A stretch of 17,802 nt of DNA from JBQTKD01 sp052389435. Its GTDB lineage: Bacteria > Actinomycetota > Actinomycetes > Sporichthyales > Sporichthyaceae. The notes beneath the pieces were generated by a model. That model saw only the letters and a list, made by a program, of their open reading frames with translations, did no database searches and was not told the DNA's origin. Of this stretch, positions 1-7,442 are shown piece by piece; the first letter of the stretch is position 1, and each line of letters opens with the position of its first letter. A program made the translations under genes and the position numbers. The stretch is from positions 1 to 17,802 of the forward strand of contig JBQTIB010000137.1 of assembly GCA_052389435.1 (NCBI GenBank). Direction: 5' to 3'.

Positions 1-172
1 GCCCGCGGCCGGCGGTGGCCGACCGGGGCCCGGCCCCCCGGCTCGGCGCCCCGCCCGTCTGGCGCCCGCAGTTTACCCCCCCGCAACCGCCCAGGGGGGG
101 GGCACCGTCCCCCGACGGCCCCCCGAAAGACGACCGCCCGAAGGACGAGCGCCCGAAAGCGAGGGTGGCGCA
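1..172. other. G/C-homopolymer-rich left end, no certain gene
   Basis: This stretch is nearly all G and C, with a 7-C run at 76-82 and a 9-G run at 94-102, in contrast to the normal coding sequence that starts at 173. One frame is open from base 3 to a TGA at 177-179 and would overlap the alpha-E start by 7 bases. Its translation is Pro/Arg/Lys-rich with repeats of the type RPKDERPK. In related genomes the gene before alpha-E is a circularly permuted ATP-grasp protein, so this could be its disordered C-terminal tail, but no ATP-grasp motif is visible. The homopolymers make assembly or sequencing error likely. Confidence 0.4.
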
Positions 173-1147
173 GTGCTGAGCCGCATCGCCGAATCGGTGT
201 TCTGGATTGGGCGCTACCTCGAGCGTGCCGACTCCACCGCCCGCATCCTCGACGTGCACATGCAGATGCTCGTCGAAGATCCCTGGGTCGACGAGGCCAC
301 CGTGTGCTCCTCGCTCATGGAGGTCATGGGCGTCGTCACTCCGCAGGAGGACGGCGACGTCGCCGAAACCGCCGGGCAGGTGCTCGCCGAACTCGCCTAC
401 GACCGGTCCAAGCCCAGCGCGATCGCCGGCGCCCTGTCCTACGCCCGGGAGAACGCCCGTGGCGCGCGCGAGACCATCTCCGCGGAGATTTTCGAGGCGT
501 TGAACTCCACCTGGATGGCGCTGCCGCAACGCCACCGCACCGCCGATCGCCTCGGCCCGCACGGCTTCTTCTCCTGGGTCCGCGAGCGGACCGCGGTCAT
601 CTCGGGCCTGGTCGACTCCACGATGAGCCGCGACGAGGGTTGGACCTTCCTCACCCTCGGCCGTTCGCTCGAACGCGCGGACATGACGGCCCGCCTGCTG
701 ATGCTGCGCACCCTGCCCGGGGGCCGCGCTCCGACGTGGGGAACCCTGCTGCGCTCCTGCGGCGCCTACGAGAGCTACCTGCGCACCTACCGGGGACCGG
801 TGCAGGAGAACTTCGCCGCCGAGTTCCTGATGGTGGACCGGCTCTCGCCGCGCTCGGTGTTCTGCGCACTGCTCACCGCCGAGCAGTGCCTGGCCACGCT
901 GGATCCGGCCGCTGGACGGTCCGGCTTCGACGACATGGCGCGCCTGCTGCTCGGCCGCGCCCGCACCGACCTGGAGTTCCGCAGCCGCGGGGACCTGCTG
1001 CACGAGTTCTCCGAGCACCTCGAAGGACTGCAGGAGACCTGCTCGATGGTCAGCGACGCGGTCGCGCAACGGTACTTCCCCTACGTCGCGCCGGTGTCCT
1101 GGACCGCGGGTCTGCTTGGCGAAACGGTGGAGGGGGTGTCCGCGTGA
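173..1147 (+). CDS. Alpha-E domain-containing protein (DUF403)
   Basis: A 324-residue all-alpha protein, full length for the alpha-E family. The N-terminus, with LSRIAESVFWIGRYLERAD at residues 2-20, is the family signature, and a second helical copy of the theme (TLGRSLERADMTARLL) follows near residue 165. Biochemical function is not established. Comparative genomics places the family with a circularly permuted ATP-grasp enzyme and a transglutaminase-like protein, and a role in making or modifying a small peptide has been predicted. The start is GTG at 173 with GAGGG at 161-165 as a modest ribosome site. Its TGA (1145-1147) overlaps the GTG of the transglutaminase gene in a GTGA arrangement, which implies translational coupling. 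No signal peptide is seen, so it is probably cytoplasmic. Confidence 0.9.
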   Translation: MLSRIAESVFWIGRYLERADSTARILDVHMQMLVEDPWVDEATVCSSLMEVMGVVTPQEDGDVAETAGQVLAELAYDRSKPSAIAGALSYARENARGARETISAEIFEALNSTWMALPQRHRTADRLGPHGFFSWVRERTAVISGLVDSTMSRDEGWTFLTLGRSLERADMTARLLMLRTLPGGRAPTWGTLLRSCGAYESYLRTYRGPVQENFAAEFLMVDRLSPRSVFCALLTAEQCLATLDPAAGRSGFDDMARLLLGRARTDLEFRSRGDLLHEFSEHLEGLQETCSMVSDAVAQRYFPYVAPVSWTAGLLGETVEGVSA

Positions 1148-1992
1148 ACGGGGAGACCTGGCGCCTGCGGGTGCGTCACATCACCGGTTTCCACTACGAG
1201 ACGCCGGTGTCCGCCTCCTACAACGAGGCGCGCATGACCCCGCTGACCGACGTCGGCCAGACGACGCTGGAGTCGCGGGTGTCCATCAGTCCGCGGGCGG
1301 CGGTGTCCCGGTACTGGGACTACTGGGGTTCGCACGTCACCGCCTTCGACCTGCAGACGCCGCACACCGAACTGACCGTGGAAGCCATGTCCGTCGTCGA
1401 GACGCACCCGGGGATGCCCACGGGGCAGACGGTCGACTGGGACACCCTGCTGTCCACGCGCGTCCACGACGTCCACGTCGAATACCTGCTGCCGACCCCG
1501 CACACGCACGTCGACGGCGAACTCGCCGCGGCGGCGCGCGAGATCGCGGCCGATCTGACGCCGGATCAGGCCGCCTACGCGGTGTCGGACTGGATGCGCT
1601 CCGAAGTCGCCTACGTGACCGGTTCCACCGGCGTCCACACCGTGGCGATGGAGGCGTGGGCCGACCGCAAGGGCGTCTGCCAGGACCTCGCGCACCTGAC
1701 CGTGGGAGCCCTGCGCTGCCTGGGCATTCCGGCCCGCTACGTCTCGGGCTACCTGCACAACACCGAGGCCGGTCTCGGCGAGACGGTTACCGGCGAGAGC
1801 CACGCGTGGGTGCAGTGGTGGGACGGGGACTGGACCTCCTTCGACCCGACGAACGGCAAGCCCGTCGGCCCCGAACACGTCGTCGTCGCACGCGGCCGGG
1901 ACTACTGGGACGTCCCCCCGCACAAGGGCGTCTACTCGGGCCCGCCGGCCACCAACCTCGGCGTCGAGGTCCAGATCACCCGCCTCGCCTGA
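1144..1992 (+). CDS. Transglutaminase-like cysteine protease-fold protein
   Basis: A 282-residue protein starting at the GTG that overlaps the alpha-E stop codon; the frame stays open far upstream, but earlier starts would lie inside the alpha-E gene. Residues 1 to about 90 (WRLRVRHITGFHYETPVSASYNEARM) are the bacterial transglutaminase-like N-terminal region. The core follows with a Cys-His-Asp triad: Cys179 in KGVCQDLAH, His220 in GESHAWVQW and Asp234 in FDPTNGK. The usual companion genes are alpha-E and a circularly permuted ATP-grasp protein. By family it could cleave or form amide bonds on a peptide; the substrate is unknown. There is no signal peptide or membrane segment. Confidence 0.92.
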   Translation: MNGETWRLRVRHITGFHYETPVSASYNEARMTPLTDVGQTTLESRVSISPRAAVSRYWDYWGSHVTAFDLQTPHTELTVEAMSVVETHPGMPTGQTVDWDTLLSTRVHDVHVEYLLPTPHTHVDGELAAAAREIAADLTPDQAAYAVSDWMRSEVAYVTGSTGVHTVAMEAWADRKGVCQDLAHLTVGALRCLGIPARYVSGYLHNTEAGLGETVTGESHAWVQWWDGDWTSFDPTNGKPVGPEHVVVARGRDYWDVPPHKGVYSGPPATNLGVEVQITRLA

Positions 1993-2014
1993 CGGACCCG
2001 CGCGGTGGCGTGGC

Positions 2015-2037
2015 GCTCGACGCCGAAGCGATCGAGC
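2015..2037. terminator. Weak dyad between convergent genes
   Basis: GCTCGA (2015-2020) and TCGAGC (2032-2037) form a perfect 6-bp stem around an 11-nt loop in the 45-nt gap between the transglutaminase stop and the barstar stop. It is positioned to end transcription from both sides, but it is short, has a large loop and lacks a T tract, so it may be chance. Confidence 0.3.
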
Positions 2038-2769
2038 TCACGCTTCGGTCACCGCGACCCGGTAGTCGGCCAGCACGCCGATCACCATGTCGACGAACGT
2101 GCCGCCGAGCGTGGCGCGGGAGTCCTCGAGGTCGTGCCATTCGAGCGGCAGGGGGAACTCCTCCGTGCGGCTGCCGCGTAGGCAGTCCTCGAGGCCGCCG
2201 AGGGAGGAGCCGAAGTAGCCGCCCACGCCGTTGACGGCCTCGCCGAGCGCGCACCAGAAGCTGTCGCGGTTGGGCAGCCCGCGGCCGTCGACGACGGCCG
2301 GGGTGCCGAGAAGGTCGGGGGAACGTCCGGTGTCGCGCAGGTCGTGGAACCACGCGGTCTGGGCGACGTGGATCCAGCTCGAGTGCCAGTCGGCCGGGTT
2401 CAGGCGCCATTCGCCCACGGTGAGCGGAAGGTCGGAGGCGAAGCGGCGCCAGATGGCGGCGGAGTGCTCGCCCGCCAGGGCGCCCCGTTCCAGGACGGCC
2501 TCGACGGCGTACCGGTCCGCGGTATCGCGTCGGGTCTGGTCGATGTCGAGGCGGCCGAGGAAGTAGGACCCGATCGTGGCCCCGTCGGAACGGGCGATCT
2601 GCAGGTCGACGTCGTCGAAGCGGCGTGCGCGCGCCGCGACGAACTCCACGCCGAGCAGGTGGATCCGGGCCGGCGCGGGTCGATCGCCGGCAACCCACAG
2701 GCCTTCGACATCGGCGGCGACGAGCAGCACGGCGCCCTCGGCGTCGAGGAGGCGAAAGGGTGGCGTCAT
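2038..2769 (-). CDS. Long barstar-domain protein (ribonuclease-inhibitor family)
   Basis: A 243-residue protein. Residues about 158-240 look like a barstar domain: VVDGRGLPNRDSFWCALGEAV, then YFGSSLGGLEDCLRG at 185-199 and LPLEWHDLEDSR at 207-218, which follow the family's G-x-x-...-YFG-N-L-DAL-DCL pattern. Barstar is a small (about 90 residue) protein that plugs the active site of the secreted RNase barnase. Here about 155 residues precede the domain and I do not recognise them; they begin with strand-rich FRLLDAEGAVLLVAAD. No barnase-like gene is in the window, so the inhibitor is an orphan and its partner is unknown. It lies 54 nt downstream of the amidase, with hairpins between. The start is ATG at 2769; the ribosome site is poor. 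Confidence 0.75.
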   Translation of the reverse strand: MTPPFRLLDAEGAVLLVAADVEGLWVAGDRPAPARIHLLGVEFVAARARRFDDVDLQIARSDGATIGSYFLGRLDIDQTRRDTADRYAVEAVLERGALAGEHSAAIWRRFASDLPLTVGEWRLNPADWHSSWIHVAQTAWFHDLRDTGRSPDLLGTPAVVDGRGLPNRDSFWCALGEAVNGVGGYFGSSLGGLEDCLRGSRTEEFPLPLEWHDLEDSRATLGGTFVDMVIGVLADYRVAVTEA

Positions 2770-2788
2770 CGCGGCGCAGCCTACCGAT

Positions 2789-2819
2789 CCTGACGCGGGG
2801 TCAGGGGCGCAGCGCGCCC
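2789..2819 (-). terminator. Double hairpin after the amidase gene
   Basis: Two short perfect stems lie back to back in the 54-nt gap: CCTGAC-GCGGG-GTCAGG (2789-2805) and GGGCGC-AGC-GCGCCC (2805-2819), sharing one base. There is no T tract, which is common for actinobacterial terminators. They would attenuate transcription running from the amidase into the barstar gene. Confidence 0.5.
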
Positions 2820-2823
2820 GCCG

Positions 2824-3843
2824 TTAGGGGGTGTATCCGAGTTCCTGCACCAGGAACGCGATGAGCCGCCAACGGAACGGCTCGGCCACGACGGCTGGGA
2901 AGTCGGGGTGTCCGAGCGCGCCGCCGATCTCGCGGTGCCCGACGATCGTCGAGTTCACGATCGCCGCGACGGGCCGGTCCTTGGCGATCATGTTGTTGGA
3001 TTCCAGGAAATGGGCGGCCAGGTAGAGCAGGCTCTCCCACTGTCGAGGGCTGATTCCCGCCTGACTGCACGCGGCCACCTCGACGCCGAAGGCGCCGGGA
3101 TTGTGGCCCTTGGTGTGGTGTACGAACTCGCCGGCGGTGTAGAAGATGTCGGAGTTCGTTTCGGTCTCGTTGACGAAGTAGTTGTACCCGACCCCGGTGC
3201 CCATGTTCGCGATGAGTTTCGCGAAGGCGTAGCCGCCCCAGTCCTTGCGCTGGCTCTCGGTGTAGTGCAGGACGAACCGCTTGACCTGCGTGCCGATGTC
3301 GACGACCTTCGGGTTGGTGTCGTCGGTGCGGTCGTAGGCGAAGTTGCGGGGGAAGGCCTTCGCGACCTGGGCGCGGATGTCGACGATGCCGTTCCTGGCG
3401 AGGTTGTACCTCTCGGTAGTCGGCGTGAAGTCGTGCAGGCGCCGCAGCGCGATCTCGTAGCGCTGGCTGAACGGCAGGGCCTGCAGGGTCGAAGCCGTGG
3501 GGCACCAGTTGCGCACCGGCATCACGGCCTGGGCCGGGTCGGCTGCCAGGTGCCTGCGCCAGAGAACGCCGGCGTCCGGGCGGTAGTTCAGGTCGTACAT
3601 GGGGAGCATGTTCGAGGGTGTCGTCGGCGCGCCGAGTCCGAGCGGAGCGCCGGTGCCGGGGACGACCGCGAGCGTGGACGCCGCGGGCTGTTCGACCGCC
3701 GCGGGCGCAGCCTCGCCGGCCGTTGCGCCCGGGAGGTGGGCTGTGGGGTTCGGTGCCGCGATCGCGACCGCGCCGAACGTCACGGCCAGCGCGGCAGACG
3801 CCCCGGCCAGGCGGAAACCCAGCTCCACTTCGGCCTCCCGCAT
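2824..3843 (-). CDS. Secreted N-acetylmuramoyl-L-alanine amidase (Amidase_2 / PGRP fold)
   Basis: A 339-residue protein. The start chosen is ATG at 3843, because it gives MREAEVELGFRLAGASAALAV..., a short charged segment and then a hydrophobic stretch (about residues 8-30), that is, a signal peptide or N-terminal anchor. The frame stays open to 3978, but the added residues do not look like secretion signal. An Ala/Pro-rich linker (about 31-80) and a middle region of unknown function precede the catalytic domain (about 185-335). Likely zinc ligands are His193 (VLHYT), His303 (VGHREIGG) and Asp314 (HPDFP), in the AmpD/T7-lysozyme arrangement. It should cut the MurNAc-L-Ala bond of peptidoglycan outside the membrane. 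AGGG lies just upstream of the ATG. Confidence 0.82.
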   Translation of the reverse strand: MREAEVELGFRLAGASAALAVTFGAVAIAAPNPTAHLPGATAGEAAPAAVEQPAASTLAVVPGTGAPLGLGAPTTPSNMLPMYDLNYRPDAGVLWRRHLAADPAQAVMPVRNWCPTASTLQALPFSQRYEIALRRLHDFTPTTERYNLARNGIVDIRAQVAKAFPRNFAYDRTDDTNPKVVDIGTQVKRFVLHYTESQRKDWGGYAFAKLIANMGTGVGYNYFVNETETNSDIFYTAGEFVHHTKGHNPGAFGVEVAACSQAGISPRQWESLLYLAAHFLESNNMIAKDRPVAAIVNSTIVGHREIGGALGHPDFPAVVAEPFRWRLIAFLVQELGYTP

Positions 3844-3979
3844 CGCCCTGGTTCGCGACTCAGTAGAACCGTTGAGGCGCAGATGTCGAGGGGAAAGCTG
3901 GAAAGTTTCAGCCGATCGGACCTGTTCCATACCAAGGCATAGGTTGCAATGCGGACGAAACCGGACAAATAGCACCAAT

Positions 3980-3994
3980 CTGACGGATCGTCAG
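3980..3994. promoter_or_regulatory. 15-bp perfect dyad, operator or terminator
   Basis: CTGACG-GAT-CGTCAG is a perfect 6-bp inverted repeat with a 3-bp centre, in the 177-nt gap between the sulfur fusion and the amidase. It is 26 nt past the fusion's stop codon, where a terminator would sit, but the 3-nt loop is tight and the T-rich stretch after it on the - strand is interrupted. It could equally be an operator for the amidase gene, whose start is 136 nt further on. The rest of the gap (3844-4020) shows somewhat lower GC but no convincing promoter hexamers. Confidence 0.4.
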
Positions 3995-4020
3995 GAGATT
4001 GCCGGGCTGTTTCGTGGTGC

Positions 4021-6828
4021 TCATCCGACCGTGACGTCGACCGCGTGGATGGCGTTGGCCCCGTACCCGAGCCGGTTCCAGGCCGGCGTCTCGGGCTGCG
4101 TGCGGCCCGCGAGGTCGGTGGCGCGCACCCGGATCGTCGTCGCACCGGACGCGTCGACGCGGGTGAGCAACTCCCACCACTGCCAGCTGTGCCGCCGCCG
4201 CTCGCCGACCAGGCGCGCCGGCTGCCACGCGCCCCCGCCGACGCTCACCTCGACCCGCTCGATCGCCGCGACGCCGGACCACGCGACCCCGCGGATGGCA
4301 ACGGGCCCGGCGGCGAGCACGGCGCCCGGTTCCGGCTCGGTCACCAGCGCGCGCACCGCCTGCAGCGTCACCGGCTCCCGTTCGAGGCCGCCGTCGCGCT
4401 CCCACTCGTAGACGTAGCGCTCGACCTGGAAGAAGCCCTGGAACGGCTCGCCGATCAGTTCGATGTCGGTCAGCCACTTCACCGAGGTGACCGAGTACCA
4501 GGAGGGAACGACCACGCGCAGCGGATAGCCGTGCTGACGCGGCAGCGGTTCGCCGTTCATCGCGTAGACCAGCAGGGCGTCGGAGGTGCGGGCCTGTTCG
4601 ACGGTGAGGCTGCGTTCGAAGTTGATCAGGCGATCTCCCTCCACGACGCCGGAGTCCGCGCCGCGGAACAGGACCTCGCAGGCCGCCGCGGTGGGGCCGA
4701 CGCGGTCGAGGACGTCGCGCAGCGCCACGCCCGTCCACTCTGCGGTGCTGACCGCCCCCACCCGCCAGGGTTCGCCGGGCACCGGGGGATCGAGCCCGGC
4801 GCGGCCGTTGCCGGCGCACTCGAGGGTGGCGACCATCGTCTGGGCGGGCATGGCGCGCAGTTCGCGCATCGTCAGTTCCAGCGGACGCTCGACGGCGCCG
4901 CCGATGCGCAGCCGGAAGTCTGCGGCGTCGAGCATCGGAGTGGGGAAGTGGTTGCGCACGTAGAAGCGGGCGTTGGGCATGACCACGCCGCCGACGAGCG
5001 AGGGAAGCGCGATCTCGCAGTTGAGCGGATCCGCGCGGTGCACGACGAGTTCGGCCTCGTTCGGCGGCGTGCCCGCGGGGTCCGAGGCGGCCTTGCCGCG
5101 CTGGGTGGGCAGGCCCGCGGCGGACCATGCGCACATGCCGCCCGCGAGGTTCACGGCGTCGAAGCCGGTGCGCAGCAGGGAGTCGACGATCGCCGCCGAG
5201 CGCCCGCCGGAGCGGCACACCACGACGACCATCCGGCCCTGGGGAAGTTCGTGGGTCCGCCGGTGCACCGTGGCCATCGGAATGTGCAGCGCGGCCGGGG
5301 CGTGGCCCTCCTGCCATTCGTCGTTCTCGCGAACGTCGAGCAGCACCGCCCCCTGGGCGAGCAGTGCCTGGGCGGCGCGGGCGTTGACCTCCGGGGTTGC
5401 CGAGGCGGAGGACGGGCCGTCGAGTTGGGTTTCGGGCATGCCGGCCGAGTGCCAAGCGCCGTATCCGCCGAGCAGGTCCGAGACGTCGTCGAAGCCGCGT
5501 TCGGCCAGGACGCTGGCGGCGACCTGCGAGCGGTATCCGCTGCCGCAGTAGACGAGCAGGGGACGGGCCCGGTCCAGGCCGTCGAGCAGGTCGGTCAGGG
5601 CGGGCAGCGGGACCTCGCGGGCGCCGGGCAGCACGCCGGCCGCCGTCTCGCCCGGATTGCGGACGTCCACGACCTGCAGCCCGGGCTCGAGCCCGCGCAG
5701 CTCGGCCAGCTGTTCGATGGTGAGCCGTGAACTGGTCTGGACCAGCTCCGGGTGGTCCTCGAAGGTCGCGGCGAGGTCGGCCAGCTGACCGACGACGCGG
5801 TCGTAGCCGACGCGGGCCAGCCGGAGCCGGGCCTCGTCGGCGACGGTGGGGCCGCCGACCAGGACGATGTCGCGCTGCGGATCGAGCACCTCGCCCGCCC
5901 ACTCGGCGAAGCGGCCCTGCAGGCCGATGTTGACGGCGCCGCGCAGGTGGCCTGCGGCGTAGTCGATCGGCTCGCGGGCGTCGAGGAGCTGGGCGCCGTT
6001 CGCCTGGCGGTCGAGCACGTCGGCGAGGTCGAGCAGGGGAAGCGGTTCGGCGTCGAGCAACGGCCGCAGTTCGCGGTTTCGCTGGGCGTCGAACTCGAAG
6101 TAGTGCGGGCGCAGCGGCTGACCCTCCGTCACTGCGGCGACGAACTCCTCCTCGCCCATCGGTGCGAGGGCGTAGTTGGTGCGCCGCTGCGCACCGATCG
6201 TCGAGTACGTCTCGTCCGAGAGCGCCTTGCCGCAGGAGGATCCGGCGCCGTGCGCCGGGTAGACCAGGGTGGCGTCGGGCAGCGGCAGCAGCTTCTCGCG
6301 CAGCGATCGGTACAGCTGGCGGCCGAGGACCTCGGCGGTGAGACCGGAGCCGGCGGAGGCCAGCAGGTCGGGGCGGCCGACGTCGCCGACGAACAGGGTG
6401 TCGCCGGTGAGAACCGCGACGGGTTCGGTGGCCTCGGGAGAGGCGAAGACGAGCACGCAGACGGACTCGGGGGTGTGGCCGGGGGTCGAGAGGATCTGCA
6501 GGGTGATCTCGCCGAGGCTCAGGCGCTGACCGTCCGTCAGATGCTCGACGTCGAACTCCAGTTGCGCGCCCGCTCCGTAGCTGATGACCGCTCCGGTGCG
6601 GGCGGCGAGCTCGAGGTGACCGGACAGGAAGTCCGCGTGCACGTGGGTCTCGATCACCCGCTCGATGTGCAGTCCCTTCTCGGTCGCCTCGTCGAGGTAG
6701 ATCTCGACGTCGCGCCGCGGATCGACCACGACGGCGCGACCGCTGCGCAGGTCCCCGATCAGATAGGAGGCGTGCGAGAGGCACGCGAGGTAGTGCTGGG
6801 TGAGGACGAGCGGTTCGGGAAGCGCCAC
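4021..6828 (-). CDS. Persulfide dioxygenase-like / triple rhodanese / sulfite oxidase fusion
   Basis: A 935-residue five-part protein. Residues 1-230 are a metallo-beta-lactamase fold of the persulfide dioxygenase type; likely iron ligands are His62 (THVHADF), His118 (TPGHT) and Asp143 (TGDTLF). Residues about 265-355 are a rhodanese fold with no catalytic Cys (VLVGGPTVADEA). Residues about 375-468 are a rhodanese with Cys428 (YCGSGYRS), and about 483-574 another with Cys538 (VCRSGGRS). Residues about 590-800 are a sulfite-oxidase molybdopterin domain (YVRNHFPTP, Moco ligand Cys671 in TLECAGNGR), followed by the Mo-co dimerisation domain to the end. The first 468 residues match CstB, which converts persulfide to sulfite and thiosulfate. 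The C-terminal part would oxidise sulfite to sulfate. There is no Tat signal or heme domain, so it is probably cytoplasmic with an unknown electron acceptor. The start is GTG, 9 nt after the Uma2 gene, without a clear ribosome site. Confidence 0.9.
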   Translation of the reverse strand: MALPEPLVLTQHYLACLSHASYLIGDLRSGRAVVVDPRRDVEIYLDEATEKGLHIERVIETHVHADFLSGHLELAARTGAVISYGAGAQLEFDVEHLTDGQRLSLGEITLQILSTPGHTPESVCVLVFASPEATEPVAVLTGDTLFVGDVGRPDLLASAGSGLTAEVLGRQLYRSLREKLLPLPDATLVYPAHGAGSSCGKALSDETYSTIGAQRRTNYALAPMGEEEFVAAVTEGQPLRPHYFEFDAQRNRELRPLLDAEPLPLLDLADVLDRQANGAQLLDAREPIDYAAGHLRGAVNIGLQGRFAEWAGEVLDPQRDIVLVGGPTVADEARLRLARVGYDRVVGQLADLAATFEDHPELVQTSSRLTIEQLAELRGLEPGLQVVDVRNPGETAAGVLPGAREVPLPALTDLLDGLDRARPLLVYCGSGYRSQVAASVLAERGFDDVSDLLGGYGAWHSAGMPETQLDGPSSASATPEVNARAAQALLAQGAVLLDVRENDEWQEGHAPAALHIPMATVHRRTHELPQGRMVVVVCRSGGRSAAIVDSLLRTGFDAVNLAGGMCAWSAAGLPTQRGKAASDPAGTPPNEAELVVHRADPLNCEIALPSLVGGVVMPNARFYVRNHFPTPMLDAADFRLRIGGAVERPLELTMRELRAMPAQTMVATLECAGNGRAGLDPPVPGEPWRVGAVSTAEWTGVALRDVLDRVGPTAAACEVLFRGADSGVVEGDRLINFERSLTVEQARTSDALLVYAMNGEPLPRQHGYPLRVVVPSWYSVTSVKWLTDIELIGEPFQGFFQVERYVYEWERDGGLEREPVTLQAVRALVTEPEPGAVLAAGPVAIRGVAWSGVAAIERVEVSVGGGAWQPARLVGERRRHSWQWWELLTRVDASGATTIRVRATDLAGRTQPETPAWNRLGYGANAIHAVDVTVG

Positions 6829-6837
6829 GATCGCACG

Positions 6838-7416
6838 CTAGCCCATGGGCCCGTCCGTGGGGCAGGCCGGGAACAGCACCGTGGCGACGTCGATCTCGAC
6901 GCCGAGCACGGTGAGCACGGTGGTGCGGTCCACCCGCTCGATCGACCGGTACCCAGCCGGGGAAGGGTCGCGATGCACGACGATCTCCTCGCGCTCGAGG
7001 TCGACGACCCAGAGCTCTCGGACCCCGCCGGCGGCGTAGCGGGGCGCCTTGTGGAACAGATCGAACCGAAGGCTGGACTTGGAGATCTCCACCGCCAGGT
7101 ACACCGTCGAGGGCAGCTGATCGGGCGACGTCGCTTCGGTGACCGCCACGTCCGGCTCCGGCTCGGACTCGTCGTCCAAGGCGATCGGCGAATGCGAGGC
7201 GACGCTGTACTGCGAGCCGAAGGCGAGTACCAACGTTCGGTGCAGTTCGGCCGCGAGCCAGCGGTGGCGGGCGCTCTGCGGGCTCATCTCGATCAGCTCC
7301 CCGGCGAACAACTCGACGCGTTCGCCGTCGAACGCGCCGGAGGCGACCAAGGCGTCGTACTCCGAACGGCGTAGGCCGCGGCGCCGGAAGAGGGGATCGA
7401 GGGCCGGTACGGACAC
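6838..7416 (-). CDS. Uma2 family protein (DUF820, putative PD-(D/E)XK nuclease)
   Basis: A 192-residue protein with the Uma2 pattern throughout: a start like YDALVASGAFDGERVELFAGELIEM, then SPQSARH, then SEPEPDVAV at 84-92, then VYLAVEISKSSLRFDLFHKAPRYAAGGVRELWVVDL at about 105-140 (quoted here only as landmarks). Putative catalytic residues are Asp89, Glu110 and Lys113 or Lys123. The family has a restriction-endonuclease-like fold, but its natural substrate is largely unknown and many copies occur per genome in some phyla. It sits 26 nt after ung and 9 nt before the sulfur fusion, so all three may be co-transcribed. GTG start at 7416; there is no Shine-Dalgarno, but a TAGACT hexamer sits 6 nt upstream, suggesting a leaderless message. 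Confidence 0.85.
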   Translation of the reverse strand: MSVPALDPLFRRRGLRRSEYDALVASGAFDGERVELFAGELIEMSPQSARHRWLAAELHRTLVLAFGSQYSVASHSPIALDDESEPEPDVAVTEATSPDQLPSTVYLAVEISKSSLRFDLFHKAPRYAAGGVRELWVVDLEREEIVVHRDPSPAGYRSIERVDRTTVLTVLGVEIDVATVLFPACPTDGPMG

Positions 7417-7422
7417 GCGTCG

Positions 7423-7428
7423 AGTCTA
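7423..7428 (-). promoter_or_regulatory. Putative -10 hexamer TAGACT for uma2
   Basis: On the - strand TAGACT ends 6 nt before the GTG of the Uma2 gene, so transcription would start at or near the start codon. No good -35 is visible. A promoter here would separate expression of the Uma2 and sulfur genes from ung. Confidence 0.45.
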
Positions 7429-7442
7429 CGGTCGGGACCGCG

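Noticed and set aside
3844..3978. Longer amidase start at 3978
   Set aside because: The extra 45 residues are not signal-like and would bury the clear signal peptide that begins at the ATG at 3843.
5040..5110. Separate start for a stand-alone sulfite oxidase gene
   Set aside because: No ATG or GTG with a ribosome site precedes the sulfite oxidase region; the frame is continuous with the rhodanese domains.
2038..7416. Barstar, amidase and Uma2 as a defence or toxin-antitoxin island
   Set aside because: No toxin, no mobile-element genes, no composition change and housekeeping genes on both sides; the grouping looks incidental.
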